Both the position numbers and the translations under genes were made by a program. The notes under the pieces were generated by a model. The model saw nothing but the letters and a program-made list of their open reading frames with translations. It was not told the DNA's origin and ran no database searches. A stretch of 7,128 nucleotides of DNA from AC-50 sp035640455. GTDB lineage: Bacteria > Actinomycetota > Thermoleophilia > Gaiellales > Gaiellaceae. Shown here one piece after another: positions 1 through 6,039 of this stretch. The stretch covers positions 1 to 7,128 of the forward strand of contig DASQWB010000123.1 of NCBI GenBank assembly GCA_035640455.1, in the 5' to 3' direction. Every line of letters starts with the position of its first letter. The stretch's first letter is position 1.

Positions 1-348
1 CGCCGCCGCGAGCCCTCCCTCGTAGACGTTGGGCGCCCCGAGCACGATGCCGTCCGCGAGCGCATCGCGGATCGCCTGCACGATCGCCGGGTGCGAATGC
101 CCGTACAGCCCCGCCGTGTACTCGCCGAGGAAGTCGAGGTACTCGTGCCCGTCCGCATCGACGATACGCGCACCGTCGCCGCGCACGACCGTGAGCGGGA
201 ACGGATCGACGTGAATGACCGTGCGCGTGTTCCCGCCCGGCATGAACCGCGCCCGCTCCTCGTGCAGCCGGCGGGACTCCGGATTGCGCTCGACGTAGTT
301 GCGCAGCGCCTCGGCTACCTGCCCGCCGAGGTCGAGGACGGTGGCCAT
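1..348 (-). CDS. class III PLP-dependent aminotransferase, N-terminal part (runs off left edge)
   Basis: The 116 visible residues start at an ATG (346-348) preceded on the minus strand by TAGGAT, a weak ribosome binding site about six bases upstream. Seen: PGGNTRT at residues 37-43, a short beta segment PFPLTVVRGDGARIVDADG (49-67), then EYLDF and GEYTAGLYGHSHPAIVQAI (69-93). This is the N-terminal layout of glutamate-1-semialdehyde 2,1-aminomutase-like class III aminotransferases. Family knowledge: these are cytoplasmic PLP enzymes of roughly 420-450 residues; the Schiff-base lysine lies in the C-terminal half and is outside the window, so catalytic competence and substrate cannot be judged. 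The PGGNTRT variant, unlike the PGGVNSPVR of true heme-pathway HemL, suggests a general 'aspartate aminotransferase family' member rather than HemL (inference). An IS481-type remnant begins 68 bp upstream and may have replaced the original promoter. Confidence 0.87.
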   Translation of the reverse strand, partial: MATVLDLGGQVAEALRNYVERNPESRRLHEERARFMPGGNTRTVIHVDPFPLTVVRGDGARIVDADGHEYLDFLGEYTAGLYGHSHPAIVQAIRDALADGIVLGAPNVYEGGLAAA

Positions 349-415
349 GCGCCGATCCTACGCCCGCCGATGCTCGCGCGGGTTCGAGAGCCGGGGGGCG
401 GCCCAAAATCTAACG

Positions 416-472
416 GGGCGCGACTTACTCGGCGGCCTCATCCACGAATACGAACTCGCCGCGGTGGCATGA
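416..472 (+). pseudogene. C-terminal stump of an IS481-family transposase
   Basis: The frame ending at TGA 470-472 reads GRDLLGGLIHEYELAAVA, which matches the extreme C-terminus of the two other transposases in the window (RRDRLGGLIREYQLAA and RRDRLGGLTHEYNLAA). Nothing upstream of about 416 resembles the family, so almost the whole gene is gone. Eight bases after the stop begins the terminal-repeat motif at 481-494, at nearly the same distance as in the copy ending at 5116 (six bases). This makes it the right end of a third element. It lies between the aminotransferase promoter region and the next IS copy. Confidence 0.8.
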
Positions 473-480
473 CGACCGAA

Positions 481-494
481 TTTCTGCACCCCAC
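481..494 (+). repeat. IS481-type right terminal inverted repeat (remnant copy)
   Basis: TTTCTGCACCCCAC. It is identical over 14 bases to 3966-3979 and differs at one base from the right end of the copy ending at 5136 (TTTCCGCACCCCAC). Its position just after the transposase stop identifies it as the right end of the remnant at 416-472. Confidence 0.75.
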
Positions 495-635
495 CGGCTG
501 GGCGGAGTCGCTGGCTCAGGAACTGGCTCGGCTGAGGGGGGTCGGTTCGTCGGCGGGGCCAGTGTTCCGGAATGACGCCTGAGCAGGCGTGCGCTGCACG
601 CGAGAGCCTCGGCGTCGTGCACGTTGTCATCAACC
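495..635. other. unassigned stretch between two IS ends, with a small perfect hairpin
   Basis: No convincing reading frame on either strand. In particular no continuation of the LanC-like gene is recognisable here, although that gene would be expected to resume at this side of the IS. It contains ACGCCT-GAGC-AGGCGT (575-590), a six-base-pair stem with a four-base loop and no T-tract, so I do not call it a terminator. Confidence 0.5.
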
Positions 636-659
636 TGTAGGGGCCGATAATTCAGATTC
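636..659 (+). repeat. terminal inverted repeat, distal (right) end of the IS at 636-1994
   Basis: TGTAGGGGCCGATAATTCAG and four more bases align with the end at 1994 at roughly 16 of 24 positions, including TGT, GG, GCCGA and GAT. The match is imperfect, so the exact boundary is inferred. Confidence 0.6.
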
Positions 660-811
660 GCACCGTCGCCGATCGAGGAGCGGGTCTACGTCGGTGCGCG
701 ACGTCCGCGTGGGATCCCGCGGCGGCTCTGAGCGTTCCTATTGCGCGCTGGTCTCTCGCGAGCTCTCGCGCGCGCGTAACTGGCTAGGCGTACGGACGAG
801 CCCGAAGGTGC

Positions 812-1918
812 CTACGCGGCGAGCTGGTATTCGCGGATCAGCCCGCCGAGGCGGTCTCGGCGGCGGACGCGATCGAGGTCGATTACCTCGGCGATCGGTT
901 GCTCGTCGCCCGGCGGCGTGCCGAGCGGTGGCCGTTGTGCGAGTGCACGGTGCGGCCGGTGCTCGTTGTAATGCGCGACATACGTGGCGAGGACGTGCTG
1001 GAGATGGCGGCGGCCAACGATGAGGATCCGGTCGAGGCATTCGCGGCGGACGCTGCCGACCCAGCGCTCGGCGTGCGCCCGTGCCTTCGGCGCCCGCACC
1101 GGCGCCTTGATCACCCGCATTCCTTGCGAGCGGAAGACCTCGTCGAAGTCGCGGGCGAACTTGCTGTCTCGATCACGGATGAGGAACCGCGGGCGGATAT
1201 CCTCGTCGTCGAGCCTCATCAGCAAATTGCGCGCCTGCTGGGTCACCCACCGCCCGTCTGGGCTGGTCGTGATCCCTGCGAGCCAAACACGGCGGGTCGC
1301 GAGCTCGACGAAGAACAACACGTAGAACCGCTTCAGTAGAAGCGTGTCGACGGTGAGGAAGTCGCACTCGAGGATGCTCGCCGCCTGCCGGCGCAGGAAC
1401 TCCGGCCACTTCGTCTCCAGACGCTTCGGCGCCGGATCGATCCCCGCCTCCTGAAGGATCGTCCAGACGGTGCTCGCGGCGAGCTTGACGCCGAGACCGA
1501 CCACCTCGCCCTGGATCCGTCGGTAGCCCCAGCCCGGGTTCTCACGGGCGAGCTGCACCACCAGTTGACGCACCTCTGTCGGCGTCGCAGGACGACCCGG
1601 CCGGCGGTGCGGATACGTCCAGCGGCGAGCGACGAGCTCACGGTGCCAACGAAGCAGCGTCGCCGGTGTCACGAAAGCGGACCTCCGCCACGCCTGGCGT
1701 GGCAGCATCCGGCTGAACGCCGCCAACAGCGCGCGATCGGCCTGCGTCAGCTGCGGACGAGCAACCTGGCGCTCCAGCACCCGCAGCTGATGGCGAAGCA
1801 GCAGGATCTCGAGCTCCTTCTCCCGCTCCGAGCGGAAGCGAAGCACAACCAGCTCGAGCACTTGCCGCAACGACCAATACACCAACGACAGAGCCACGCC
1901 TCGAGAACGACCCGCCAC
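812..1918 (-). CDS. IS481-family DDE transposase (integrase core), intact
   Basis: The 368-residue product catalyses cut or copy and paste of its own element. Seen: N-terminal leucine-rich helix region (about 10-55, with ELEILLLRHQLRVLERQV), a helix-turn-helix-like DNA-binding part around 81-160 (TPATLLRWHRELVARRW; GWGYRRIQGEVVGLGV), and the rve core with CDFLTVDTL (D186), FLIRDRDSKF (D249) and KARAHAERWV (E284); D249 and E284 are 35 positions apart, as expected for the family. HYNEHRPHRAL (316-326) and the C-terminal RRDRLGGLIREYQLAA complete the domain. No stop or frameshift is seen, so the protein may be active. The start is uncertain: GTG at 1918 has a poor ribosome site, and GTG at residue 8 (1897) is an alternative that better matches the paralogue at 4043. 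Confidence 0.93.
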   Translation of the reverse strand: MAGRSRGVALSLVYWSLRQVLELVVLRFRSEREKELEILLLRHQLRVLERQVARPQLTQADRALLAAFSRMLPRQAWRRSAFVTPATLLRWHRELVARRWTYPHRRPGRPATPTEVRQLVVQLARENPGWGYRRIQGEVVGLGVKLAASTVWTILQEAGIDPAPKRLETKWPEFLRRQAASILECDFLTVDTLLLKRFYVLFFVELATRRVWLAGITTSPDGRWVTQQARNLLMRLDDEDIRPRFLIRDRDSKFARDFDEVFRSQGMRVIKAPVRAPKARAHAERWVGSVRRECLDRILIVGRRHLQHVLATYVAHYNEHRPHRALAQRPPLGTPPGDEQPIAEVIDLDRVRRRDRLGGLIREYQLAA

Positions 1919-1929
1919 CGCGGACGACC

Positions 1930-2235
1930 CTATCCGCTCAGACCGCGACCCTCAGACCTCGCAGGCTCCGTGATCCGGGTTTTCGGCACCCACACGCGTC
2001 GCCGCAGCGCGTCGAGCGCCCAGATCACTCCGGCCGCACCGGAATAGAGAACCTTCGCCGGCTGCGCCTCGCGATACTCGTCCCAATACTGCGCCGACCA
2101 AAGCCACTCCCAATCGAATGCCGCTTCAGCGTCGGAGACGATCGCAGCGATCTTGTCCTCGACGCGCTCGGGATCCCACGGCTCATCGATCAAGGGTTCG
2201 AACCGCGCTGGCTCATACAGAGCTTCAGTGGTCAT
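1930..2235 (-). pseudogene. LanC-like (lanthionine synthetase C family) protein, N-terminal stump truncated by an IS
   Basis: The ATG at 2235 is chosen because AGGAGGAA lies five bases upstream. Residues 1-80 include FEPLIDEPWDPERV (12-25), IVSDAEAAFDWEWLW (32-46) and LYSGAAGVIWALDALRRR (63-80). The last segment is the first glycine-rich helix of LanC-like alpha/alpha barrels, as I recognise it from actinobacterial 'lanthionine synthetase C family' proteins. Such proteins are normally about 380-400 residues with zinc ligands (Cys, Cys-His) in the C-terminal part; all of that is missing. From residue 81 the frame reads VWVPKTRITEPARSEGRGLSG, encoded entirely by the IS end, and stops at 1930. 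Function is therefore almost certainly lost. No lanthipeptide precursor or LanB/LanM gene is visible nearby, so the ancestral role is unknown. Confidence 0.72.
1971..1994 (-). repeat. terminal inverted repeat, transposase-proximal (left) end of the IS at 636-1994
   Basis: Read on the minus strand from 1994: TGTGGGTGCCGAAAACCCGG. The LanC-like reading frame loses family resemblance exactly where this motif begins, which independently fixes the boundary. Confidence 0.7.
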
Positions 2236-2238
2236 CAG

Positions 2239-2246
2239 TTCCTCCT
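2239..2246 (-). promoter_or_regulatory. strong Shine-Dalgarno site for the LanC-like gene
   Basis: AGGAGGAA on the minus strand, five bases before ATG 2235. It decides the start: the reading frame stays open upstream to 2343 but that extension has no family resemblance or ribosome site. Confidence 0.75.
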
Positions 2247-2560
2247 CAGTTGATCGATTGTCAGCCTGTCGACGCAGACCAGCCTCGGCAGCGAGAGTCC
2301 CCCAGCACGCCGTGCGCAAGCGGGGCCGTGAAGATCGAATCAACTAAGCCGGGAACGCCACGATCACGACTCTACCCGCAGTCCTCCTTCAGGGGTCCCT
2401 CCCTCACGCTGGCGCAGCCGACGTTGGCTAGTCAGTCCCTGTGATTCGACTAAAGCGACTGCCGAAGACGCGCGATCCCGAAATGAACGCGCCTCCTAGT
2501 CATAGGAGGAGGCCAGGCATTGAGAGAGGGCGGGCTGCACCGCGTAGTCCGCGCTCCCGG
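2247..2560. other. intergenic region between the LanC-like and cupin genes
   Basis: It holds the hairpin at 2492-2509 and the untranslated leader or promoter of the LanC-like gene (minus strand). I see no convincing -35/-10 pair and no additional gene. A second AAGGAGGA occurs on the minus strand near 2385-2392, but no start codon at usable distance opens a frame of any length. Confidence 0.5.
2492..2509 (-). terminator. hairpin downstream of the cupin gene, possible terminator
   Basis: CCTCCTA-GTCA-TAGGAGG forms a perfect seven-base-pair stem with a four-base loop, 51 bp beyond the cupin stop. On the minus strand it is followed by GCGCGTTCATTT, a poor T-tract, so it is a weak candidate for an intrinsic terminator and could be a plain inverted repeat. 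Confidence 0.35.
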
Positions 2561-3091
2561 TCAGGGCCTCCAGCCGCCCGAGAGCGGCTCGCCCATGCGC
2601 AGCCCGAACCGCTGCAGCAATTCGGGAATCGTCTCCGGCCGTGATTCGAACCCGTAGCGCTGGACGAGCTGGGCGAACTGCTCGGGGCTCGCCTCGAGCG
2701 GGCCGCCCAGCGCGGCGAGCTCGCGGAAGTACTGCTCGAAGCCCGCGGGCGCGATGATCTCGAGAATTCGGCACGGCTCATCACCGGCGTTCCAGAACGT
2801 GTGCCACTGGTTGCGCGGCTTGAAGACGAGCTCGCCCGGCCCGGCCTCGACCACATCGTCGCCGAGCAGCGCGCCCATGCGGCCCTCGAGGACGAAGCTG
2901 TACTCGTCCTCGCGCGAGTGACGGTGCAGCGGCGCAGCGAGTGCGCGCGGCGACATCGGGTGCTCGAGGAACGCGAAGCGCTCGCCCGCCTCGGCGCCGT
3001 CGATCAGGAAGCGAACCCCGATGCTTCCGAGGAAGACCTCGTCGCTGTCCGTCGGCCCGACAAGCTTCACGCCTCCGCCTCGCGCCTCCAT
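2561..3091 (-). CDS. single-domain cupin protein (cupin_2 type)
   Basis: The product is 176 residues long. ATG 3091 is preferred over the longer open frame (to 3271) because GGAAGGGAG sits just upstream and the extra 60 residues look non-coding. Cupin motif 1 is seen as PLHRHSREDEYSFVLEG (54-70) with metal-ligand candidates H56, H58 and E63; motif 2 as PGELVFKPRNQWHTFWNAG (85-103) with H97. The metal site therefore looks complete. The C-terminal part (115-176: FEQYFRELAALGG, then QLVQRYGFE) is a helical tail common in small actinobacterial cupins. Family members bind a metal and act as dioxygenases, isomerases or sensors; nothing here fixes the substrate. A TATTGT -10-like hexamer lies on the minus strand at 3132-3127, about 35 bp before the ATG, without a recognisable -35. 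It is probably monocistronic. Confidence 0.88.
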   Translation of the reverse strand: MEARGGGVKLVGPTDSDEVFLGSIGVRFLIDGAEAGERFAFLEHPMSPRALAAPLHRHSREDEYSFVLEGRMGALLGDDVVEAGPGELVFKPRNQWHTFWNAGDEPCRILEIIAPAGFEQYFRELAALGGPLEASPEQFAQLVQRYGFESRPETIPELLQRFGLRMGEPLSGGWRP

Positions 3092-3562
3092 CCCGACTCC
3101 CTTCCTTGGACACTCCGGTCGCAGAAACAATAGGCGCCCGCTAGCGGTCGAGCCCCAGCCAGCAGGCCGCCACTCTTCCGGGTGACTGTGAGACCGCCAA
3201 GTCGCCGGGCACACCGCACAACGAACGCGCAGACATGCGCATTTACTCTGGACCAGTCTCATCGCCTCCACGACCCGCGTGCTGCCTCAACTCCATGAGG
3301 CACTGGCGCGCTCCGAGATGTGGGGATTTCGCCATAACGTCCCACATCGGTGCGACTTCATCCGATCCCTCCGGTAATTCGACTCGCGGCAATGTGCAGG
3401 CCGTGGGCTGCGACGACCGCCGCTTGCTCCGATCAGCAGTCGGACGTTCGCCGAGGGCCCCGCGAACGTCTCCAGATCCCCGGACTATCCTTCGTTTGAG
3501 GCGTGATGAGGAGCGCGTGAGCGAAGCGGCGGGAGGCCGGCCGCCACGCGGCTGCGCTAGCC
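3092..3562. other. 471-bp stretch without a supported gene
   Basis: Open frames cross it on both strands but lack ribosome sites and resemblance to any family I know. It contains the presumed cupin promoter at its left end. At its right end a short frame from GTG 3517 (MSEAAGGRPPRGCAS) runs into the IS end at 3563 and stops there; this could be the stump of another interrupted gene, but it is too short to judge. Confidence 0.4.
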
Positions 3563-3580
3563 TGTGGGTCCCATAAACTC
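3563..3580 (+). repeat. IS481-type left terminal repeat of a decayed element
   Basis: TGTGGGTCCCATAAACTC resembles the end TGTGGGTGCCGAAAACCC at 1994, and from its second base it matches the reverse complement of 3963-3979 (GTGGGGTGCAGAAACTC) at 13 of 17 positions. The transposase stump starting at 3672 lies about 110 bp inside it, as expected for a left end. Confidence 0.55.
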
Positions 3581-3671
3581 GCGCGCCGCCGGTGACCGGC
3601 TGCGGGCCACGGGTGGGGCGCGCGCCGGATGAGCGGGGTTCGGGTCTCGCTCGGGTGCGTAATGTCGGCAG

Positions 3672-3784
3672 ATGCGGAATCGGCGTCTGCTCGTCGCGAT
3701 CTTGTCCTTCGCCTACTGGCGCTTCGCCGCCTGTTCGAGCTGCTTGTGCTCTTTGGTCGGTCGGACCGGGCGAAGGAGGTCGAG
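3672..3784 (+). pseudogene. N-terminal stump of an IS481-family transposase, frameshifted and truncated
   Basis: From ATG 3672 the frame reads MRNRRLLVAILSFAYW. Resemblance then moves to another frame, ALRRLFELLVLFGRSDRAKEVE, ending at 3784. The join at 3714-3722 (TACTGGCGC) needs one extra G to restore YWALRRLFEL, so a single-base deletion is the simplest explanation. The restored sequence parallels the N-terminus of the intact copy (LSLVYWSLRQVLELVVLRFRSEREKELE). After 3784 no frame continues with the expected LLLRHQL segment, so the rest is deleted. It is a non-functional relic of a fourth element. Confidence 0.68.
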
Positions 3785-3908
3785 CCGCCGTGCGACTCGA
3801 ACTCGCACCCACACCGTCACGCGTGCGTGGGTCACCCTTTGTGGCGACGCGCGCGAGCGGAGGATTGCCGATCTCGAACACGCGCGGATCAGTTCCGATC
3901 TTGAACCC

Positions 3909-3922
3909 GTGGGGTGCATTTA
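3909..3922 (+). repeat. IS481-type terminal repeat, inward-facing (left-end orientation)
   Basis: GTGGGGTGCATTTA. Its first ten bases are the exact reverse complement of TGCACCCCAC at 3970-3979, and nine match the right end at 5128-5136. It is the only left-end-oriented copy of this motif and is the best candidate for the left boundary of the element ending at 5136. Confidence 0.6.
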
Positions 3923-3965
3923 TTCGATCGTCCCTGCAAATTGACCGGCTTCGGTAGCAGCTGAG

Positions 3966-3979
3966 TTTCTGCACCCCAC
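3966..3979 (+). repeat. IS481-type terminal repeat in right-end orientation, lying left of the transposase
   Basis: TTTCTGCACCCCAC, identical to 481-494. It may be the right end of the decayed element starting at 3563 (3563-3979 would then be a 417-bp deletion derivative) or the right half of a 71-bp miniature with 3909-3922. Its placement 57 bp inside the presumed left end of the next element is unusual. Confidence 0.6.
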
Positions 3980-4042
3980 GCGGTTCAGGGGCTCTGAGCC
4001 GTAGAGTCGGCCGCCCGTCCCGTCGCCCCGAGGAGCCCGCCT

Positions 4043-5116
4043 TTGTTCTGGTCGTTCTGCTACGTCGTGCTTCGACGCGTTCTGCAGCTCGCTGCCCTGC
4101 GCTTGCGGTCGGAGGAGTTCAAGGAGCTGGAAATCGTGGTGCTCAGGCACGAGCTCGCGGTCCTGCGGCGTCAGGTCAGCCGGCCCGAGCTAAGTCCGGC
4201 GGATCGAGCCTTTCTCGCCACCGCCAGCCGGCTGCTGCCGCGAGCGCGCTGACGATCGTTTGTCGTGACGCCCACGACGCTGCTTCGCTGGCACCGGCGG
4301 CTGGTGGCGAAACGCTGGACGTATCCCGCTCGAGCGGGCCGACCGCCGATCGATGGGGAAACTCGGGCGCTGGTGCAGCGCCTCGCCCGCCAGAACCCAC
4401 GGTGGGGTTACCAGCGGATCGTCGGTGAGCTGCGCGGCCTCGGCGTCACGGTCTCGGCCAGCACGGTGCGCGCGATCCTCAAGGCTGCTGGCCTGGGGCC
4501 GGCCGGGGAGCGCGCCGGCCTCTCCTGGCGAGAGTTCCTGCGCGCGCAGGCGCAGAGCACGCTCGCGGTCGACTTCTTCACGGTCGAGACCCTCTGGCTG
4601 CAGCGGCTGTACGTGCTCTTCTTCATCGAGCTCGGCAGCCGCCGCGTGCATCTCGCTGGCTGCACGACAAACCCAAGCGGCGGCTGGGTTAGCCAGCAGG
4701 CCCGCCAGCTCGCCTGGACGCTCAGCGAGCGATCGACACCGGTTCGCTTCCTCATCCACGATCGCGACAGCAAGTTCACGCGCGACTTCGACATCGTGTT
4801 CCGAAGCGAAGGGATCGAGATCGTCCGCACGCCCGTGCGAGCGCCGAAGGCGAACGCCATCGCAGAACGCTTCGTTCGCACTATCCGCGCCGAATGCCTC
4901 GACTGGCTGCTGATCCTCAACCGCCGCCATCTCAAGCGGGTGCTCCAGATCGTCGTCGACCATTACAACCGCCACCGGCCACATCGAGCGCTCAACCTAA
5001 ACCCGCCCGACAGGCAGCAGCCAACGCTCCGACTCGTCAACTCAGCGAAACCAGACAGCATCGAACGCCGAGACCGCCTCGGTGGACTGACCCACGAGTA
5101 CAACCTCGCCGCGTGA
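4043..5116 (+). pseudogene. IS481-family transposase interrupted by one in-frame TGA
   Basis: The start is TTG 4043 with AGGAG seven bases upstream (4031-4035). The frame reads LRHELAVLRRQVSRPEL, then SRLLPRAR and a TGA at 4250-4252, and continues in the same frame as RSFVVTPTTLLRWHRRL to the stop at 5114. In the intact paralogue the matching position is Trp (RQAWRRSAFVTP), so TGG to TGA is the simplest change. A GTG at 4265 could restart a 283-residue product lacking the first 74 residues. Numbered on that product, the catalytic set is complete: VDFF D103, IHDRDSKF D166, AIAERF E201. HYNRHRPHRAL and the C-terminal RRDRLGGLTHEYNLAA are present. A fragment with the catalytic core might be made, but normal transposition is unlikely without readthrough. 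Confidence 0.85.
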
Positions 5117-5122
5117 ACCGGG

Positions 5123-5136
5123 TTTCCGCACCCCAC
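5123..5136 (+). repeat. right terminal inverted repeat of the IS at 3909-5136
   Basis: TTTCCGCACCCCAC. Its inner nine bases GCACCCCAC are the reverse complement of GTGGGGTGC at 3909. The transposase stop lies immediately before it, as in the remnant at 416-494. Confidence 0.7.
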
Positions 5137-5197
5137 AGGCCGCAGCCAGCGCCGTGCACGAGGAGCCGCGAAGCGGGCGCCAAGGGCTCGGAACTCG

Positions 5198-5809
5198 TCA
5201 TACTTTCTCCCCGCTCGAGCTGCGACGCGGCAACAACTCAATGCCGAACGCTGGCAACCCGTCGATGCTAATCGCGTTGCGCTCGGCGACGTAATCAATC
5301 AGGCCGTTGCGGCCGTTGCCGGACTTGCTCTCGATCCAGGCCAGCTTCTGCGGTCGTTCGCCCTCATAGCGCATGAGCGGTAGCCCATAGCCGCAGGAGT
5401 TGGCGACCCGCACCACCTCGACGACGACGACCGCACGAGCGGCTTCGGCCGCCGCCGGCACCCCGTCGAGGTCGAACTGCGCTTTCAGCTCCGCGAAACC
5501 GGGCTCCCCAATCTGAACGACATTGCCGCGGCCGTGCAGCCGAACGATGCGCGGCGGGCCCTCGAACGCACAGAGCATGATCACGATTCGCCCGTTCTCC
5601 CGCAGATGAGCGGCCGTCTCGGCACCACTGCCGATCGGGTCGACGTACCCGATCCGCGTAGGTCCGAGGATGCGCAAGCTCTCGATTGGGCCCTTCGGCG
5701 AGACGTTGACATGGCCACCAACGCTCGGCGCCGTGCCGACGAAGAACATGCGCTGCCGGCCGATCCACGCTGCGAGCTTGTCGTCGATCTCGTCGAAGAC
5801 TTTGCCCAT
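5198..5809 (-). CDS. pyridoxamine 5'-phosphate oxidase-like (FMN-binding split-barrel) protein
   Basis: The product is 203 residues. ATG 5809 is chosen because MGKVFDEIDDKLAAWIGRQRMFFVG is, to my recollection, the conserved beginning of this actinobacterial family; the longer open frame to 5974 looks non-coding. Features in order: MFFVGTAPSVGGHVNVSPKG (21-40), the first barrel strands and phosphate-binding loop; SGAETAAHLRENGRIVIMLCAFEGPPRIVRLHG (61-93), the flavin-facing strands; then VVEVVRVANSCGYGLPLMRY (129-148) and SIDGLPAFG (181-189). Such proteins bind FMN or F420 and reduce or oxidise small substrates, but most are uncharacterised and this is unlikely to be true PdxH. No Shine-Dalgarno is visible; GATAAT eight bases before the ATG suggests a leaderless transcript. 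Its 3' end is 61 bp from the IS right end, and the gene itself looks intact. Confidence 0.88.
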   Translation of the reverse strand: MGKVFDEIDDKLAAWIGRQRMFFVGTAPSVGGHVNVSPKGPIESLRILGPTRIGYVDPIGSGAETAAHLRENGRIVIMLCAFEGPPRIVRLHGRGNVVQIGEPGFAELKAQFDLDGVPAAAEAARAVVVVEVVRVANSCGYGLPLMRYEGERPQKLAWIESKSGNGRNGLIDYVAERNAISIDGLPAFGIELLPRRSSSGEKV

Positions 5810-5816
5810 CTGAGCG

Positions 5817-5822
5817 ATTATC
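5817..5822 (-). promoter_or_regulatory. candidate -10 element for a leaderless PNPOx-like mRNA
   Basis: GATAAT on the minus strand matches five of six TATAAT positions. Its last base is eight bases from the A of the ATG at 5809, so transcription would start at or next to the start codon. The position 17 bp further upstream holds GTGCAT, a poor -35. Absence of any ribosome site between them supports the idea. Confidence 0.4.
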
Positions 5823-6039
5823 ACGATCGCTTCGACCGGATGCACTGCGCCAGCCAACCGTTCCGGGGTAAGGCGACCACGAGCCACTGCGCCGACGCCG
5901 TCAAGCGTGAGTTGAACCGACTTCGCGCAGACGTGCGCCAATACTTCGGACCAGCCAGTTGCCCTCGCTCTCAAAGAGTGCCACCTGCTTCACCGCGTCA
6001 CCGATACGTGAGGCTCAGCCGAACGAATCTCGATTCCGC

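Larger units (their letters stand above)
636..1994 (-). mobile_element. IS481-family insertion sequence, apparently complete, about 1.36 kb
   Basis: The element is bounded by imperfect inverted repeats. 636-659 begins TGTAGGGGCCGATAATTCAG; the opposite end, read inward on the minus strand from 1994, begins TGTGGGTGCCGAAAACCCGG. About 16 of 24 bases match. It carries one intact transposase (812-1918, -). The transposase-proximal end lies 76 bp from the start codon, and the distal arm between stop and end is about 176 bp, longer than in the other copy here. No target-site duplication is visible: the outer flanks are CATCAACC and CGCGTCGC. Either it decayed or the flanks were rearranged. The 1994 end interrupts the LanC-like gene. 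Confidence 0.72.
3909..5136 (+). mobile_element. IS481-family insertion sequence with broken transposase
   Basis: About 1.23 kb between GTGGGGTGC (3909-3917) and GCACCCCAC (5128-5136). It carries one transposase interrupted by a stop codon. The right end lies six bases after the transposase stop. The left boundary is less sure because a second, oppositely oriented end lies at 3966-3979. No target-site duplication is seen (flanks GAACCC and AGGCCG). It is a diverged relative, not a recent copy, of the element at 636-1994. Confidence 0.6.

Noticed and set aside
575..590. Hairpin ACGCCT-GAGC-AGGCGT as a terminator
   Set aside because: No T-tract follows on either strand and no supported gene ends directly before it.
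2640..2660. TGATTCGAACCCGT, a tRNA T-loop-like string
   Set aside because: It lies inside the cupin coding sequence (residues near FESRPE) and has no flanking tRNA arms.
3243..3974. 243-codon open frame on the minus strand
   Set aside because: It is arginine/proline-rich with no domain-like pattern and no ribosome site, and it overlaps the IS left end and the frameshifted transposase stump on the other strand; a GC-rich shadow frame.
4190..4984. 264-codon open frame on the minus strand
   Set aside because: Antisense to the transposase at 4043-5116, whose conserved catalytic motifs are on the plus strand.
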